Made by a program: the position numbers and the translations under genes. DNA of 64,000 nucleotides from DASVWZ01 sp963715675 (GTDB lineage Bacteria > Acidobacteriota > Terriglobia > Terriglobales > Acidobacteriaceae): positions 2,976,001 through 3,040,000 of the forward strand of contig OY970265.1 in the NCBI GenBank assembly GCA_963715675.1. Direction: 5' to 3'. Positions 50,865-58,444 of this stretch are shown here, in pieces. How positions within the stretch are numbered: the stretch's first letter is position 1; each line of letters begins with the position of its first letter. A model generated the notes under the pieces. That model did not search any database. It worked only from the letters and a program-made list of their open reading frames with translations, and was not told the origin of the DNA.

Positions 50865-52700
50865 ATGACTTTGTTCGACGACAATGCCACCCACAACCTG
50901 GATTCCACGACCTCTACCTTGACAGAGCCCGCAGAGTCCGCCGAAACCTCGAACCCCCATACCGCCGCCGAATCCGCGGCGCCTGTGTCAGCCCCGGAGG
51001 AGAAGTCCGCCAGCCCCAGTACGGAGGATTTTGCCTCGGCGCTGGAAAGCTTCACCACGGAAACCGAAGAAGCCACCAACGACGACAACGTCATTAAGGG
51101 CACGGTGCTGAAGCTGACTTCCACTCACGTGGTAGTGGACATCGGCGCCAAGTCGGAAGGCATGTTGCTGCTCTCCGAAGTGCTGGACCACGAAGGCAAG
51201 CCCCGCTTCCAACCCGGCGATGAGATCGCCGTGATGCGCGAAAAGGGCATGTTGGAAGAAGGCTACATCAGCCTCTCACACCAGAAAGCGCAGCGCCTGC
51301 GCGCCTGGGACGAGATTGAGAAGGCCTATCACGACAAGAAGCCGATCCAGGCGGTCGTCATCGAGCGGACCAAGGGCGGCCTCACCGTGGACATTCTGGG
51401 CACCCGCGCGTTTCTGCCCGGTTCGCAAGCCGACCTGCGTCCCACCCGCAACCTGGATGCAGCCAAAGGCCAGATGCTGGAAGTCGCGATCATCAAGCTG
51501 AACAAGAAACGCGGCAACATCGTGGTTTCGCGCAAGCACATTCTGGAAGGCGAGCAGCACGAAAAACGCTCCAAGACTTTGGAGCACCTCGAAGAAGGCG
51601 CGGTCCTCACCGGCGTCGTGAAGAACCTGACGGAGTACGGTGCGTTTGTGGATCTGGGCGGCATCGATGGCTTGCTGCACATCACCGACATGTCCTGGGG
51701 GCGTCTCACTCATCCACGCGACCTGGTCAATGTGGGCGATCAGATTCAGGTCAAGGTGTTGAAGTTTGACAAAGAGAAGCAGCGGGTTTCGATGGGATTC
51801 AAGCAGCTTACCCCCGATCCGTGGCTCGATGCCGAGCACCGTTATCCCGTGGGCGCGCACGTCAGCGGACGGGTGATCAGCGTGACCGATTACGGTGCAT
51901 TCGTGGAACTGGAGCAGGGCATTGAAGGCCTTGTCCATGTGAGCGAGATGACCTGGTCGAAGCGCATGAAACACCCCTCGAAGCTGGTCAACGTCGGCGA
52001 CAACGTGGATTGCGTGGTGCTGAACGTAAACCCGAAGGAACGGCGAATTTCTCTCGGCATGCGGCAACTGGCTAGCAATCCCTGGGACTCTCTGCATGAC
52101 AAGTATCCTCTGGGAGCAACCGTGGAAGGCCGGGTCCGCAACCTGACCGAGTTCGGCGCGTTCATTGAAATCGAGGACGGGATCGACGGCCTGGTTCACG
52201 TCAGCAACCTGAGCTGGACCAAGCGAGTCAAGCATCCCTCGGAGATTCTGAAGAAGGGGGACCGCGTAAAAGCTGTGGTGCTGGCGATTGAGCCGGATAA
52301 GCGCCGCCTGTCGCTGGGCGTGAAGCAGTTACAACCGGACGTTTGGGAAGCGTTCTTTCAGGCGCACCACGTCGGCGAGACGCTCCATGGCAAGATTCTG
52401 CGGGTCGCCAGCTTTGGCGCCTTCGTGGAGATCGCGGACGGGATTGAAGGCTTGTGCCACAACTCCGAAGCGGTCGACGGCAATGGCCAGCCCCGCACTC
52501 TGGAACCCGGCCAGGAATTCGACTTCAAGATCATCAAGATCAACTTGGAGGAGAAGAAAGTCGGGCTCAGCATCAAAGCCATCGGAGAAGAAGTGGTGCA
52601 CAAGGAAGTGGAAACCTACAAGCAACCCGTCTCAAGCACAGGCGGCTCCACAATTGGTGATTTGATTACCTGGAAGCGCGCCAGCAACGAGAACAACTGA
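50865..52700 (+). CDS. rpsA: 30S ribosomal protein S1
   Basis: The 611-residue product has an acidic N-terminal extension (about residues 1-70), then six S1 domains. The first two are diverged (KGTVLKLTSTHVVVDIGAKS, AVVIERTKGGLTVDILGTRA) and the other four canonical (VVKNLTEYGAFVDLGGIDGL, VISVTDYGAFVELEQGIEGL, RVRNLTEFGAFIEIEDGIDG, ILRVASFGAFVEIADGIEGL). S1 binds mRNA and helps initiation on structured leaders. Length and domain count are normal for Gram-negative S1. It is monocistronic, with its own strong promoter. Confidence 0.97.
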   Translation: MTLFDDNATHNLDSTTSTLTEPAESAETSNPHTAAESAAPVSAPEEKSASPSTEDFASALESFTTETEEATNDDNVIKGTVLKLTSTHVVVDIGAKSEGMLLLSEVLDHEGKPRFQPGDEIAVMREKGMLEEGYISLSHQKAQRLRAWDEIEKAYHDKKPIQAVVIERTKGGLTVDILGTRAFLPGSQADLRPTRNLDAAKGQMLEVAIIKLNKKRGNIVVSRKHILEGEQHEKRSKTLEHLEEGAVLTGVVKNLTEYGAFVDLGGIDGLLHITDMSWGRLTHPRDLVNVGDQIQVKVLKFDKEKQRVSMGFKQLTPDPWLDAEHRYPVGAHVSGRVISVTDYGAFVELEQGIEGLVHVSEMTWSKRMKHPSKLVNVGDNVDCVVLNVNPKERRISLGMRQLASNPWDSLHDKYPLGATVEGRVRNLTEFGAFIEIEDGIDGLVHVSNLSWTKRVKHPSEILKKGDRVKAVVLAIEPDKRRLSLGVKQLQPDVWEAFFQAHHVGETLHGKILRVASFGAFVEIADGIEGLCHNSEAVDGNGQPRTLEPGQEFDFKIIKINLEEKKVGLSIKAIGEEVVHKEVETYKQPVSSTGGSTIGDLITWKRASNENN

Positions 52701-52728
52701 TCCCGCAGGGCGGGCCGGATTGAGCGGT

Positions 52729-53085
52729 CTATTTCGCGTCGACGCGCAAAATAATGTTTACCTGCGACCGGTCATCGAACTGGCTCACGGTCTTGGTATC
52801 GCTCTTTGAGCCCTTGTATTGCGCGAAGACTTCGTAATCGATGTTGGGTGAAAGCTCCGGGAAGTGGTACGCGCCATCGCCGCTGACAATGTAGCTCTTC
52901 ACAGCATGCGTGCGGGTGTTCGTGAGGTACACGACCGCGTCCACCAAGGCATTGTCATGTTTGTCCAAAACTTTGCCGGTTAACATGCGCCCGCTTGCCG
53001 CCTGGTTCTTGTCTTTCGGGGAAGCACTCACGACTGCGTTTGTCACCAGCAGCAGAATCAAAACCGCTACCCAGCGCTTCCTCAT
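52729..53085 (-). CDS. Small exported carboxypeptidase-regulatory-like protein
   Basis: The 118-residue product has a signal peptide (WVAVLILLLVTNAVVSA) and one CarboxypepD_reg-like beta-sandwich (GKVLDKHDNALVDAVVYLTN, SGDGAYHFPELSPNIDYEVF). Such single domains resemble the plug-side accessory domain of outer-membrane proteins, but no barrel is attached. It is next to a second small exported protein with a similar sandwich (53111-53551), so the two may act together. Confidence 0.75.
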   Translation of the reverse strand: MRKRWVAVLILLLVTNAVVSASPKDKNQAASGRMLTGKVLDKHDNALVDAVVYLTNTRTHAVKSYIVSGDGAYHFPELSPNIDYEVFAQYKGSKSDTKTVSQFDDRSQVNIILRVDAK

Positions 53086-53110
53086 AGGTTTCTCGACTCC
53101 CTCCGACCCG

Positions 53111-53551
53111 CTACGGTTTTAGATGCACGCTGATATCGACTCGCTCGTCGTTGTCGACGTGCACCTTAACTTCCTCTGCATGCAGCGACTTGCCAGCTTC
53201 CAAGCTTACGCCCTTCAGGTCCGCCCAGACCACGTAATCTTCCTTGCCGGCCGGGACCCGCTGGGCAAACTCGCCGCTATGGTCAGAAAGCAACTCCCAT
53301 CGGGCTTTGCTGTCGCGCTCTCGCCGGATCTTGATCTTGATGCCGTACACGGCACGGTCGTCCGGACCCCAGACAGTGCCGAAGATTAATGCATAGGGCT
53401 TCTCACGCTGGTTGCCGTCCGGCGCGAAGCCCGCGCCGGCCAGTGCACCCCGGGAAGGGCCCCACAGTATCAGAATCAGTCCAAAGAGAACGATTCGGAA
53501 CGCGTGGCGAGGGGGTGAGCAGGCGAGACTGCGGAGATTAGGCAAAATCAC
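53111..53551 (-). CDS. Small exported beta-sandwich protein
   Basis: The 146-residue product starts at a GTG at 53551, overlapping the 3' end of the LysW-like gene by 14 nt, which suggests coupling. A hydrophobic segment (FRIVLFGLILILWGPSRGAL) is the signal or anchor. A CNA-B or carboxypeptidase-regulatory-like sandwich follows (LIFGTVWGPDDRAVYGIKIK, SDHSGEFAQRVPAGKEDYVV). The function is unknown. It forms a three-gene cluster with the neighbours at 52729 and 53538. Confidence 0.65.
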   Translation of the reverse strand: MILPNLRSLACSPPRHAFRIVLFGLILILWGPSRGALAGAGFAPDGNQREKPYALIFGTVWGPDDRAVYGIKIKIRRERDSKARWELLSDHSGEFAQRVPAGKEDYVVWADLKGVSLEAGKSLHAEEVKVHVDNDERVDISVHLKP

Positions 53552-53738
53552 CGTCTTCAGACTCTTCTTTCTCGTCTTCTTCCTCTTCGTATCCTTCCTC
53601 GACCGGCTTCAGTTCAAGCGGATTGATCGTGACCACTTCGAAGTCCGTGCCACACTCGGGACAAGAGATGATTTCTCCCTCATCGACCTCATCTTCTTCC
53701 ACATCGAGATTACTTTCACACTCTGGACAATAGACCAT
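53538..53738 (-). CDS. LysW-like zinc-ribbon protein without the carrier tail
   Basis: The 66-residue product has two CxxC knuckles (YCPECESNLD, SCPECGTDFEVV), which form the zinc ribbon of LysW. LysW carries amino acids on its terminal Glu within an EDWGE ending. Here the tail is EEESEDGDFA-like and acidic, with no EDWGE. This is therefore probably a paralogue with a different role and not the lysine/arginine carrier. GGAGG lies 5 nt before the ATG at 53738. No LysX, LysZ or LysY genes are nearby. Confidence 0.75.
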   Translation of the reverse strand: MVYCPECESNLDVEEDEVDEGEIISCPECGTDFEVVTINPLELKPVEEGYEEEEDEKEESEDGDFA

Positions 53739-53962
53739 CATTGCCTCCGTTCTATGAAATCCCCGTACTAATTTCTAGATTCTCTTTAGGGTTCCGGTCA
53801 AGTGCCTCCCCGGCCCAAAATGGACCACGGTAACAGGAGATGCACCCTAGCGGCAACCGGATCCCTTCCGGCATGAATCCAACCTGCTAAGATTACACTG
53901 TACCCGGTAGTGGATTCCCGTGATTCGCAGCGACAGGGCGTCCCGGCCGGGAATTCCTGCTC

Positions 53963-54808
53963 ATGGATCGCGGACGCACCCTTTCGCTCAGCTTTCCCCC
54001 CTTCACCTACTGGGTGAAGCGCATCATTATTACATGCGTGATCGTCTATTTTCTTCAGGTAGTGCTTGGGGTCGCGGCTCCCATTCTGGCCGCGTACCTG
54101 CTCGAGTACGGAGGGCTGATTCCGGCGTTCGTCATGCACGGCGCCCTCTGGCAGTTGGTCAGCTACTCGTTCCTGCACGATCCCCACAGCGTGAGTCACA
54201 TTCTGGTCAATATGCTCATGCTCTGGATGTTCGGCGCCCAAGAGGAAATGGACTGGGGCAAAAGGAAGTTTCTTGAATACTACCTGTTTTGCGTAACCGG
54301 AGCCGCGCTGGTCACGATCGCGGTGGCGTATTCACCAATCCCCGGCGTACGTCCGGACACCTCTACGATTGGCGCGTCTGGCGGCGTCTACGGCGTTCTG
54401 GTGGCCTTTGGCATGTTGTATGGCGACCGCGAAATCTTCATGTTTCCCCTACCGTTCAGCATCAAGGCGAAATACCTGGTGATGATCATGGTGCTGCTGG
54501 TGATCATCGCCACATTCCAGCCGTCCCAAGGTGGCGTGGCCAACTTCGCTCATCTCGGCGGCCTGTTGTTTGGGTTCCTCTACGTAAAGTTCTTGCCGCA
54601 GCGCGGACTGACTTTCGCCGCATCGGAGCGATATTTCAACGTCCGCAATTCCTATTACCGTTGGAAGCGCCGCCGCGCCGCCAGAAAATTTGAAGTCTAC
54701 ATGCGCAAACACGACCGCACCGTCACCTTTGACGAGCACGGCAACTACATCCCGCCCGAGGATCCGGACAAGAAAAATGGCGGATCGAAGTCCGGTTGGG
54801 TCAACTAA
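53963..54808 (+). CDS. Rhomboid-family intramembrane serine protease
   Basis: The 281-residue product has six predicted membrane segments. The catalytic Ser is in IGASGGVYGVL and the His in NFAHLGGLLFGF. An L1 loop WQLVSYSFLH and the HILVNMLMLW helix are typical. The cytoplasmic C-terminal 70 residues are Lys/Arg rich. Rhomboids cleave transmembrane substrates within the bilayer. Substrates here are unknown. It converges with the hydrolase gene. Confidence 0.93.
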   Translation: MDRGRTLSLSFPPFTYWVKRIIITCVIVYFLQVVLGVAAPILAAYLLEYGGLIPAFVMHGALWQLVSYSFLHDPHSVSHILVNMLMLWMFGAQEEMDWGKRKFLEYYLFCVTGAALVTIAVAYSPIPGVRPDTSTIGASGGVYGVLVAFGMLYGDREIFMFPLPFSIKAKYLVMIMVLLVIIATFQPSQGGVANFAHLGGLLFGFLYVKFLPQRGLTFAASERYFNVRNSYYRWKRRRAARKFEVYMRKHDRTVTFDEHGNYIPPEDPDKKNGGSKSGWVN

Positions 54809-54821
54809 ATAACCTGTGTGG

Positions 54822-54841
54822 GGCGGACATTCCTGTCCGCC
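54822..54841. terminator. Perfect hairpin at the rhomboid/hydrolase convergent junction
   Basis: GGCGGACA (54822-54829) pairs with TGTCCGCC (54834-54841) around TTCC. It lies 13 nt after the rhomboid stop and 20 nt from the convergent hydrolase stop. A bidirectional terminator or a dispersed hairpin repeat are both possible. Confidence 0.5.
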
Positions 54842-54861
54842 AAATGCCGGCGGCAAGGGAC

Positions 54862-55533
54862 TCAGCTGAAAAGCCGGCGAAACTCTGCCAGCACTATCCC
54901 CGGCAGGTCTTCACGTCCTACTTTCCCTTTGAATCCCAAATCATGCCCTGCGCCTTCAACCTTCAGCAGCGATGTTGGAGCGGGAATGAGCTTTAAGGCC
55001 AACTCGATCTCCGCGATCGATCCGAAAGCATCTTGAGTTCCTTGGACGAAAAGAACCGGAACTTCCAACTTCGGCAAGTGCTGAATACGAAGCTGATCGG
55101 GCTTGCCCGGCGGGTGCAGCGGATAAGACGTCAGCAGCAACCCATCGACGAGCCGGGGTTCCTCCGCGCACAGCATCGACGCCTGCCGCCCGCCGTAGGA
55201 ATGTCCTCCCAGAAACATGCGTCCGGAAGCCTGCCTGCGCAACGCACTTACGGCATTCTTCAAACCTAGGCGGTCGCGAGCGGCGTCTCCCGGTCGCGGC
55301 GGCCCATACGGCCTGGCTTGACGATACGGCAAATTACAGCGCAGCACGGTGAAACCCGCGCCAGCAAAGGCTTCTGCGAGCGCGACCAATAGAGCAGCCT
55401 GGCAGTTTCCTCCTGCGCCGTGGGTGAGCACTAGACCGTCGCCCGAGGCAGTTGCGGGACGATGGAGAAATCCCCGAACCGCTGGATCGACAGAAGTGTC
55501 AGCGAATTGTTCACAACCGATGGGATTGGGCAT
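54862..55533 (-). CDS. Alpha/beta hydrolase of the TEX30/KANL3-like group
   Basis: From the ATG at 55533 (MPNPIGCEQFAD) the product has 223 residues. The catalytic triad is Ser in GGHSYGGRQASML, Asp in FVQGTQDAFGS and His in EGAGHDLGF. The oxyanion region is VLTHGAGGNCQ. Related bacterial proteins are annotated as dienelactone-hydrolase-like esterases. The substrate is unknown. A GTG at 55551 is an alternative start. Confidence 0.85.
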   Translation of the reverse strand: MPNPIGCEQFADTSVDPAVRGFLHRPATASGDGLVLTHGAGGNCQAALLVALAEAFAGAGFTVLRCNLPYRQARPYGPPRPGDAARDRLGLKNAVSALRRQASGRMFLGGHSYGGRQASMLCAEEPRLVDGLLLTSYPLHPPGKPDQLRIQHLPKLEVPVLFVQGTQDAFGSIAEIELALKLIPAPTSLLKVEGAGHDLGFKGKVGREDLPGIVLAEFRRLFS

Positions 55534-55574
55534 GCGCCTCAAGAATCTCACACCCGGCCGTGGACGCTCAACTT

Positions 55575-55727
55575 CACGCCCGCATCGTTCTCCCAGCGGC
55601 GATTGCCCCGGTCATGGTGGGCTTCGTTTCAGGATGGGTCCGCGAGCGCACAGATAGCGTCTGGCCATGCGTGCTTGGCCACAATCTAAGCAACCTGGTG
55701 ATACCGTTTGCGAGCTTGTTTAGTTGA
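55575..55727 (+). pseudogene. C-terminal remnant of a CPBP-family intramembrane protease
   Basis: The plus frame ends with VMVGFVSGWVRERTDSVWPC and VLGHNLSNLVIPFASLFS. This is the last helix pair of the CPBP (CAAX) protease family, including the HNxxN-type motif. The earlier EExxxR motif is absent and no start exists, so this is a leftover of a deleted gene next to propeller cluster B. Confidence 0.5.
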
Positions 55728-55737
55728 CCGTGAGAGG

Positions 55738-55761
55738 CGGGGCGGTTGGGAAGCCGCCCCG
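55738..55761. terminator. GC-rich hairpin at the 3' end of propeller cluster B
   Basis: CGGGGCGG (55738-55745) pairs with CCGCCCCG (55754-55761), followed by ATTTCTCCGGAT on the plus strand. It matches the cluster A hairpin at 25971-25995 in stem, loop and flank, so the whole transcription unit seems to have been duplicated, not only the coding part. Confidence 0.5.
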
Positions 55762-55777
55762 ATTTCTCCGGATCGCG

Positions 55778-56902
55778 TTACTTCAGACCGAAGGCGTTCA
55801 CTTGATCACCGCTGCCGACATAAACCACTCCATTTACGACTGCGGGCGAGGAAACCACCCCGCCGTCCGTGGTGTAGCTCCATAACACGGCGCCGGTCTT
55901 GGCGTTCAGCGCGCAAAACATTGGATGGTCTAGTGAACCGATGTAAACCACCCCATTGGCCACGGCGGGCGAGCAACGCACACCGCCGCGGGTGTGGTAT
56001 TTCCATAGCAGGGTGCCAGTGCGGGCGTGCAGTGCGTACACAGTGCCGTTGTCCGAGCCGACATAAACCACCCCATTCGCCACCGCGGGTGAGGACCCCA
56101 CATAGCGGTTGGTGGAGTGGCTCCACAGCTTGGCGCCGGTACGAGCGTTCAGCGCATACACCTTGCCGTCGGGCGAGCCGACATACACCACCCCATTCGC
56201 CACCGCAGGCGAGGAAGACGCACCTCCGACGTAGCTCCACAGCTTGGCGCCGGTACGAGCGTTCAGCGCATACACCTTGCCGTCGGCCGAGCCGACATAC
56301 ACCACCCCATTCGTCACGGCAGGAGAGGAATCCCCCCCGCCGGTCTGGTGCGACCACAGCTTGGCGCCGGTGCTGGCTTTTAGCGCATAGAACTTCCCGT
56401 CATACGAACTGACATACACCACCCCATTCGCCACTGCAGGCGAGGAATCTAAGCCTTCGCTGCCGAAGGTCCACAGCAGAGCGCCGGTGCTGGCGTTCAG
56501 CGCGTAGATGATGTTGGACCACGGGGAGCCGCTGACATAAACCACAGCATTCGCCACTGCGGGCGAGGAATAAACCTCGCCGCCGGTGGCGAAGGTCCAC
56601 AGCAGAGCCCCGGTGCTGGCGTTCAGCGCGTAGACGTTGCCGTCGAGGGAGCCGACATAAACGACCCCGTTCACGACCGCGGGCGAGGACTGCACTTCGT
56701 CGGCGGTCTGGAAGGTCCACTTCAGGCTGAGGCTCCCGACATTGTTGACGTTCAGTACCTTCTCACACGGGTTCCAGCGCACCATGTTGGTGCGGTGGAA
56801 CTCGGTCCAGTTGTTGCTGCACTTGCCTGCTGGCTGCTGACCCCATCCCACGGACACGAAGCACACACAGAGAGTTAAAACAAAGATGCTGATTCGTTTC
56901 AT
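55778..56902 (-). CDS. Secreted PQQ-type eight-blade beta-propeller protein
   Basis: The 374-residue product has a signal peptide (MKRISIFVLTLCVCFVSVGW) and the N-terminal block TEFHRTNMVRWNPCEKVLNV, preceded by AGKCSNN. Eight blade cores are visible, from SSPAVVNGVVYVGS to SSPAVVNGVVYVGS. The Cys pair (GKC and NPC) is shared with the neighbour at 57037 and missing from cluster A. AGGAGG precedes the ATG. The conserved leader (56903-57036) fills the gap to the upstream gene, so it may have its own promoter. Confidence 0.88.
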   Translation of the reverse strand: MKRISIFVLTLCVCFVSVGWGQQPAGKCSNNWTEFHRTNMVRWNPCEKVLNVNNVGSLSLKWTFQTADEVQSSPAVVNGVVYVGSLDGNVYALNASTGALLWTFATGGEVYSSPAVANAVVYVSGSPWSNIIYALNASTGALLWTFGSEGLDSSPAVANGVVYVSSYDGKFYALKASTGAKLWSHQTGGGDSSPAVTNGVVYVGSADGKVYALNARTGAKLWSYVGGASSSPAVANGVVYVGSPDGKVYALNARTGAKLWSHSTNRYVGSSPAVANGVVYVGSDNGTVYALHARTGTLLWKYHTRGGVRCSPAVANGVVYIGSLDHPMFCALNAKTGAVLWSYTTDGGVVSSPAVVNGVVYVGSGDQVNAFGLK

Positions 56903-57036
56903 GACGAACCTCCTGAAGATAAATTTGTCTCACGGAACTACGTTTCCCGGGAATTCGGGTCATTCGCCTCAGGGGGTGCTGCGTCCCAGTGGGGACTCTC
57001 TTCGGGGAGGCGAGAACTAATAATGCTACAAGAACG
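56903..57036 (-). promoter_or_regulatory. Conserved 5' leader of propeller gene, copy 2
   Basis: TCGCCTC (56964-56970) pairs with GAGGCGA (57007-57013). An inner hairpin GTCCC (56983-56987)/GGGAC (56992-56996) has an AGTG loop. TTCCCGGGAA and the ribosome binding site region follow in the transcript sense. Spacing between helix arms is the same as in copy 3. Confidence 0.6.
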
Positions 57037-58179
57037 TTACTTCCGACCCTTCTTCAGGCCGAAGGCGTATAGCTTGTGGTCTTCCGAGCCGACATAAACC
57101 ATTCCGTTCGCGACTGCGGCAGAGGAAAGGACGTAACTCCCCGTGGTGTAGCTCCACAGCACGGCGCCGGTACGGGCGTTCAGCGCACGGACGCTGTTTT
57201 CCTCCGAGCCGATATAAACCACTCCATTGGCCACTGCGGCCGAAGGAGAGCCCATGCCGGTCATGCCGCTCGACCACAGGTAGGCGCCAGTGCGGGCTTT
57301 GAGTGCGTACAAATTCCAGATGTCACTGACGTACACCATCCCGTTCGCCACGGCGGGCGAGGAGCCCGTCGGGTCGCGCGTGGAGAACCGCCACAGCAGG
57401 GTGCCGGTGCGGGCGTTTAGCGCGCACACGGTACTGTCGCCACCGTCCTGCCCTGCGACATACACTGTCCCATCCGTGACGGCGGGCGAGGACTGCACCC
57501 ACTGGAGTATGCCGTAGTTCCATAGCAGAGCGCCGGTGCTAGCCTTCAGCGCATAGAGATTGCTATCGTCCGAGCCGACATAAACCACCCCGTTGGCCAC
57601 AGCGGGCGAGGACGACACAATGTCGCCGGTGGTGTAGCTCCACAGCTTGGCGCCGGTGCGCGCGTTTAGTGCGTACACGTTGTTGTCCCACGAACCGACA
57701 TAAGCCACGTCATTAGCTACCGTAGGCGAGGAAGTCACCCAACCTCCGGTCTTGAAGTCCCACAGCTTGGCCCCGGTGCTGGCCTTCAGCGCATAGAGAT
57801 TGCCATCGTCCGAGCCGACATAAACCACCCCGTTCGCCACGGCGGGCGATGACTCTACCCAGTAGCCGGTCTTGAAAACCCACAGCTTGGCACCGGTGCT
57901 GGCCTTCAGCGCGTACACGTTGTGGTCTTGGGAGCCAACATAAACCACCCCATTCACCACGGCGGGCGATGACCAGTCGCCTTTCTTGTAGCTCCACTTC
58001 AAACCGAGCTTCCCGACATTCTTGACGTTAAGCGTCTTCTCACACGGGTTCCAGCGCATCATGTTGGTGCGGTGGAACTCGCTCCAGTTGTTGACGCACT
58101 TGCCCGCTGGCTGTTGGCCCCAGGCCACCGACACGAAACACGCACAGAGAATCCAAACCAGGATACGGATGTATTTCAT
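57037..58179 (-). CDS. Secreted PQQ-type eight-blade beta-propeller protein, head of cluster B
   Basis: The 380-residue product has the signal peptide ILVWILCACFVSVAWGQQPA and the N-terminal block SEFHRTNMMRWNPCEKTLNV with the Cys pair. Eight blade cores are visible, from SSPAVVNGVVYVGS to SSAAVANGMVYVGS. An insertion in blade 5 carries DGGDSTVCALN. AGGAGA precedes the ATG. Upstream are the conserved leader (58180-58300) and the palindrome at 58338-58353. Ligand and role are unknown. Blade-level DNA similarity to its neighbours is very high. Confidence 0.88.
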   Translation of the reverse strand: MKYIRILVWILCACFVSVAWGQQPAGKCVNNWSEFHRTNMMRWNPCEKTLNVKNVGKLGLKWSYKKGDWSSPAVVNGVVYVGSQDHNVYALKASTGAKLWVFKTGYWVESSPAVANGVVYVGSDDGNLYALKASTGAKLWDFKTGGWVTSSPTVANDVAYVGSWDNNVYALNARTGAKLWSYTTGDIVSSSPAVANGVVYVGSDDSNLYALKASTGALLWNYGILQWVQSSPAVTDGTVYVAGQDGGDSTVCALNARTGTLLWRFSTRDPTGSSPAVANGMVYVSDIWNLYALKARTGAYLWSSGMTGMGSPSAAVANGVVYIGSEENSVRALNARTGAVLWSYTTGSYVLSSAAVANGMVYVGSEDHKLYAFGLKKGRK

Positions 58180-58300
58180 GGCTCATCTCCTGAAGATAAA
58201 TTTGTCTGACGAAAATACGTTTCCCGGGAATCCCGGTCATTCGCCTCAGGGGGTGCTGCGTCCCCGTAGGGACTCTCTTCGGGGAGGCGGGACGTAATAA
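58180..58300 (-). promoter_or_regulatory. Conserved 5' leader of propeller gene, copy 3
   Basis: CGCCTC (58242-58247) pairs with GAGGCG (58284-58289). The inner hairpin GTCCC (58260-58264)/GGGAC (58269-58273) has a CGTA loop. The TTCCCGGGAA palindrome is present at 58221-58230. A TATTAT hexamer lies just upstream in the transcript sense. Confidence 0.6.
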
Positions 58301-58337
58301 TACTCCGCGAACGAGGAACCCGTGTCAGTGAAGCGGC

Positions 58338-58353
58338 TCACATCTTGATGTGC
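58338..58353. promoter_or_regulatory. Palindrome TCACA-N6-TGTGC upstream of cluster B
   Basis: The inner arms CACA and TGTG are perfect around TCTTGA, and the outer base breaks symmetry. It occupies the same relative position, about 160 nt before the start codon, as the site upstream of cluster A. Confidence 0.45.
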
Positions 58354-58444
58354 GGTGCGGGCCGGGAGTCACCAAGTAAAGCTCAGAGGTTCCGGTTGAC
58401 GTCGCGATGTCGCCAGCTACGCTGAGTGGCCCCGTTGATGGGTT

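Noticed and set aside
51276..52235. Minus-strand open frame opposite rpsA
   Set aside because: It is the reverse of the S1 repeats, and its repeated look comes from the S1 domains on the other strand.
58180..58300. Known riboswitch (glycine, c-di-GMP, cobalamin, ydaO-type) in the propeller leader
   Set aside because: None of the diagnostic core words of these classes that I know is present. I left it as an unassigned leader.
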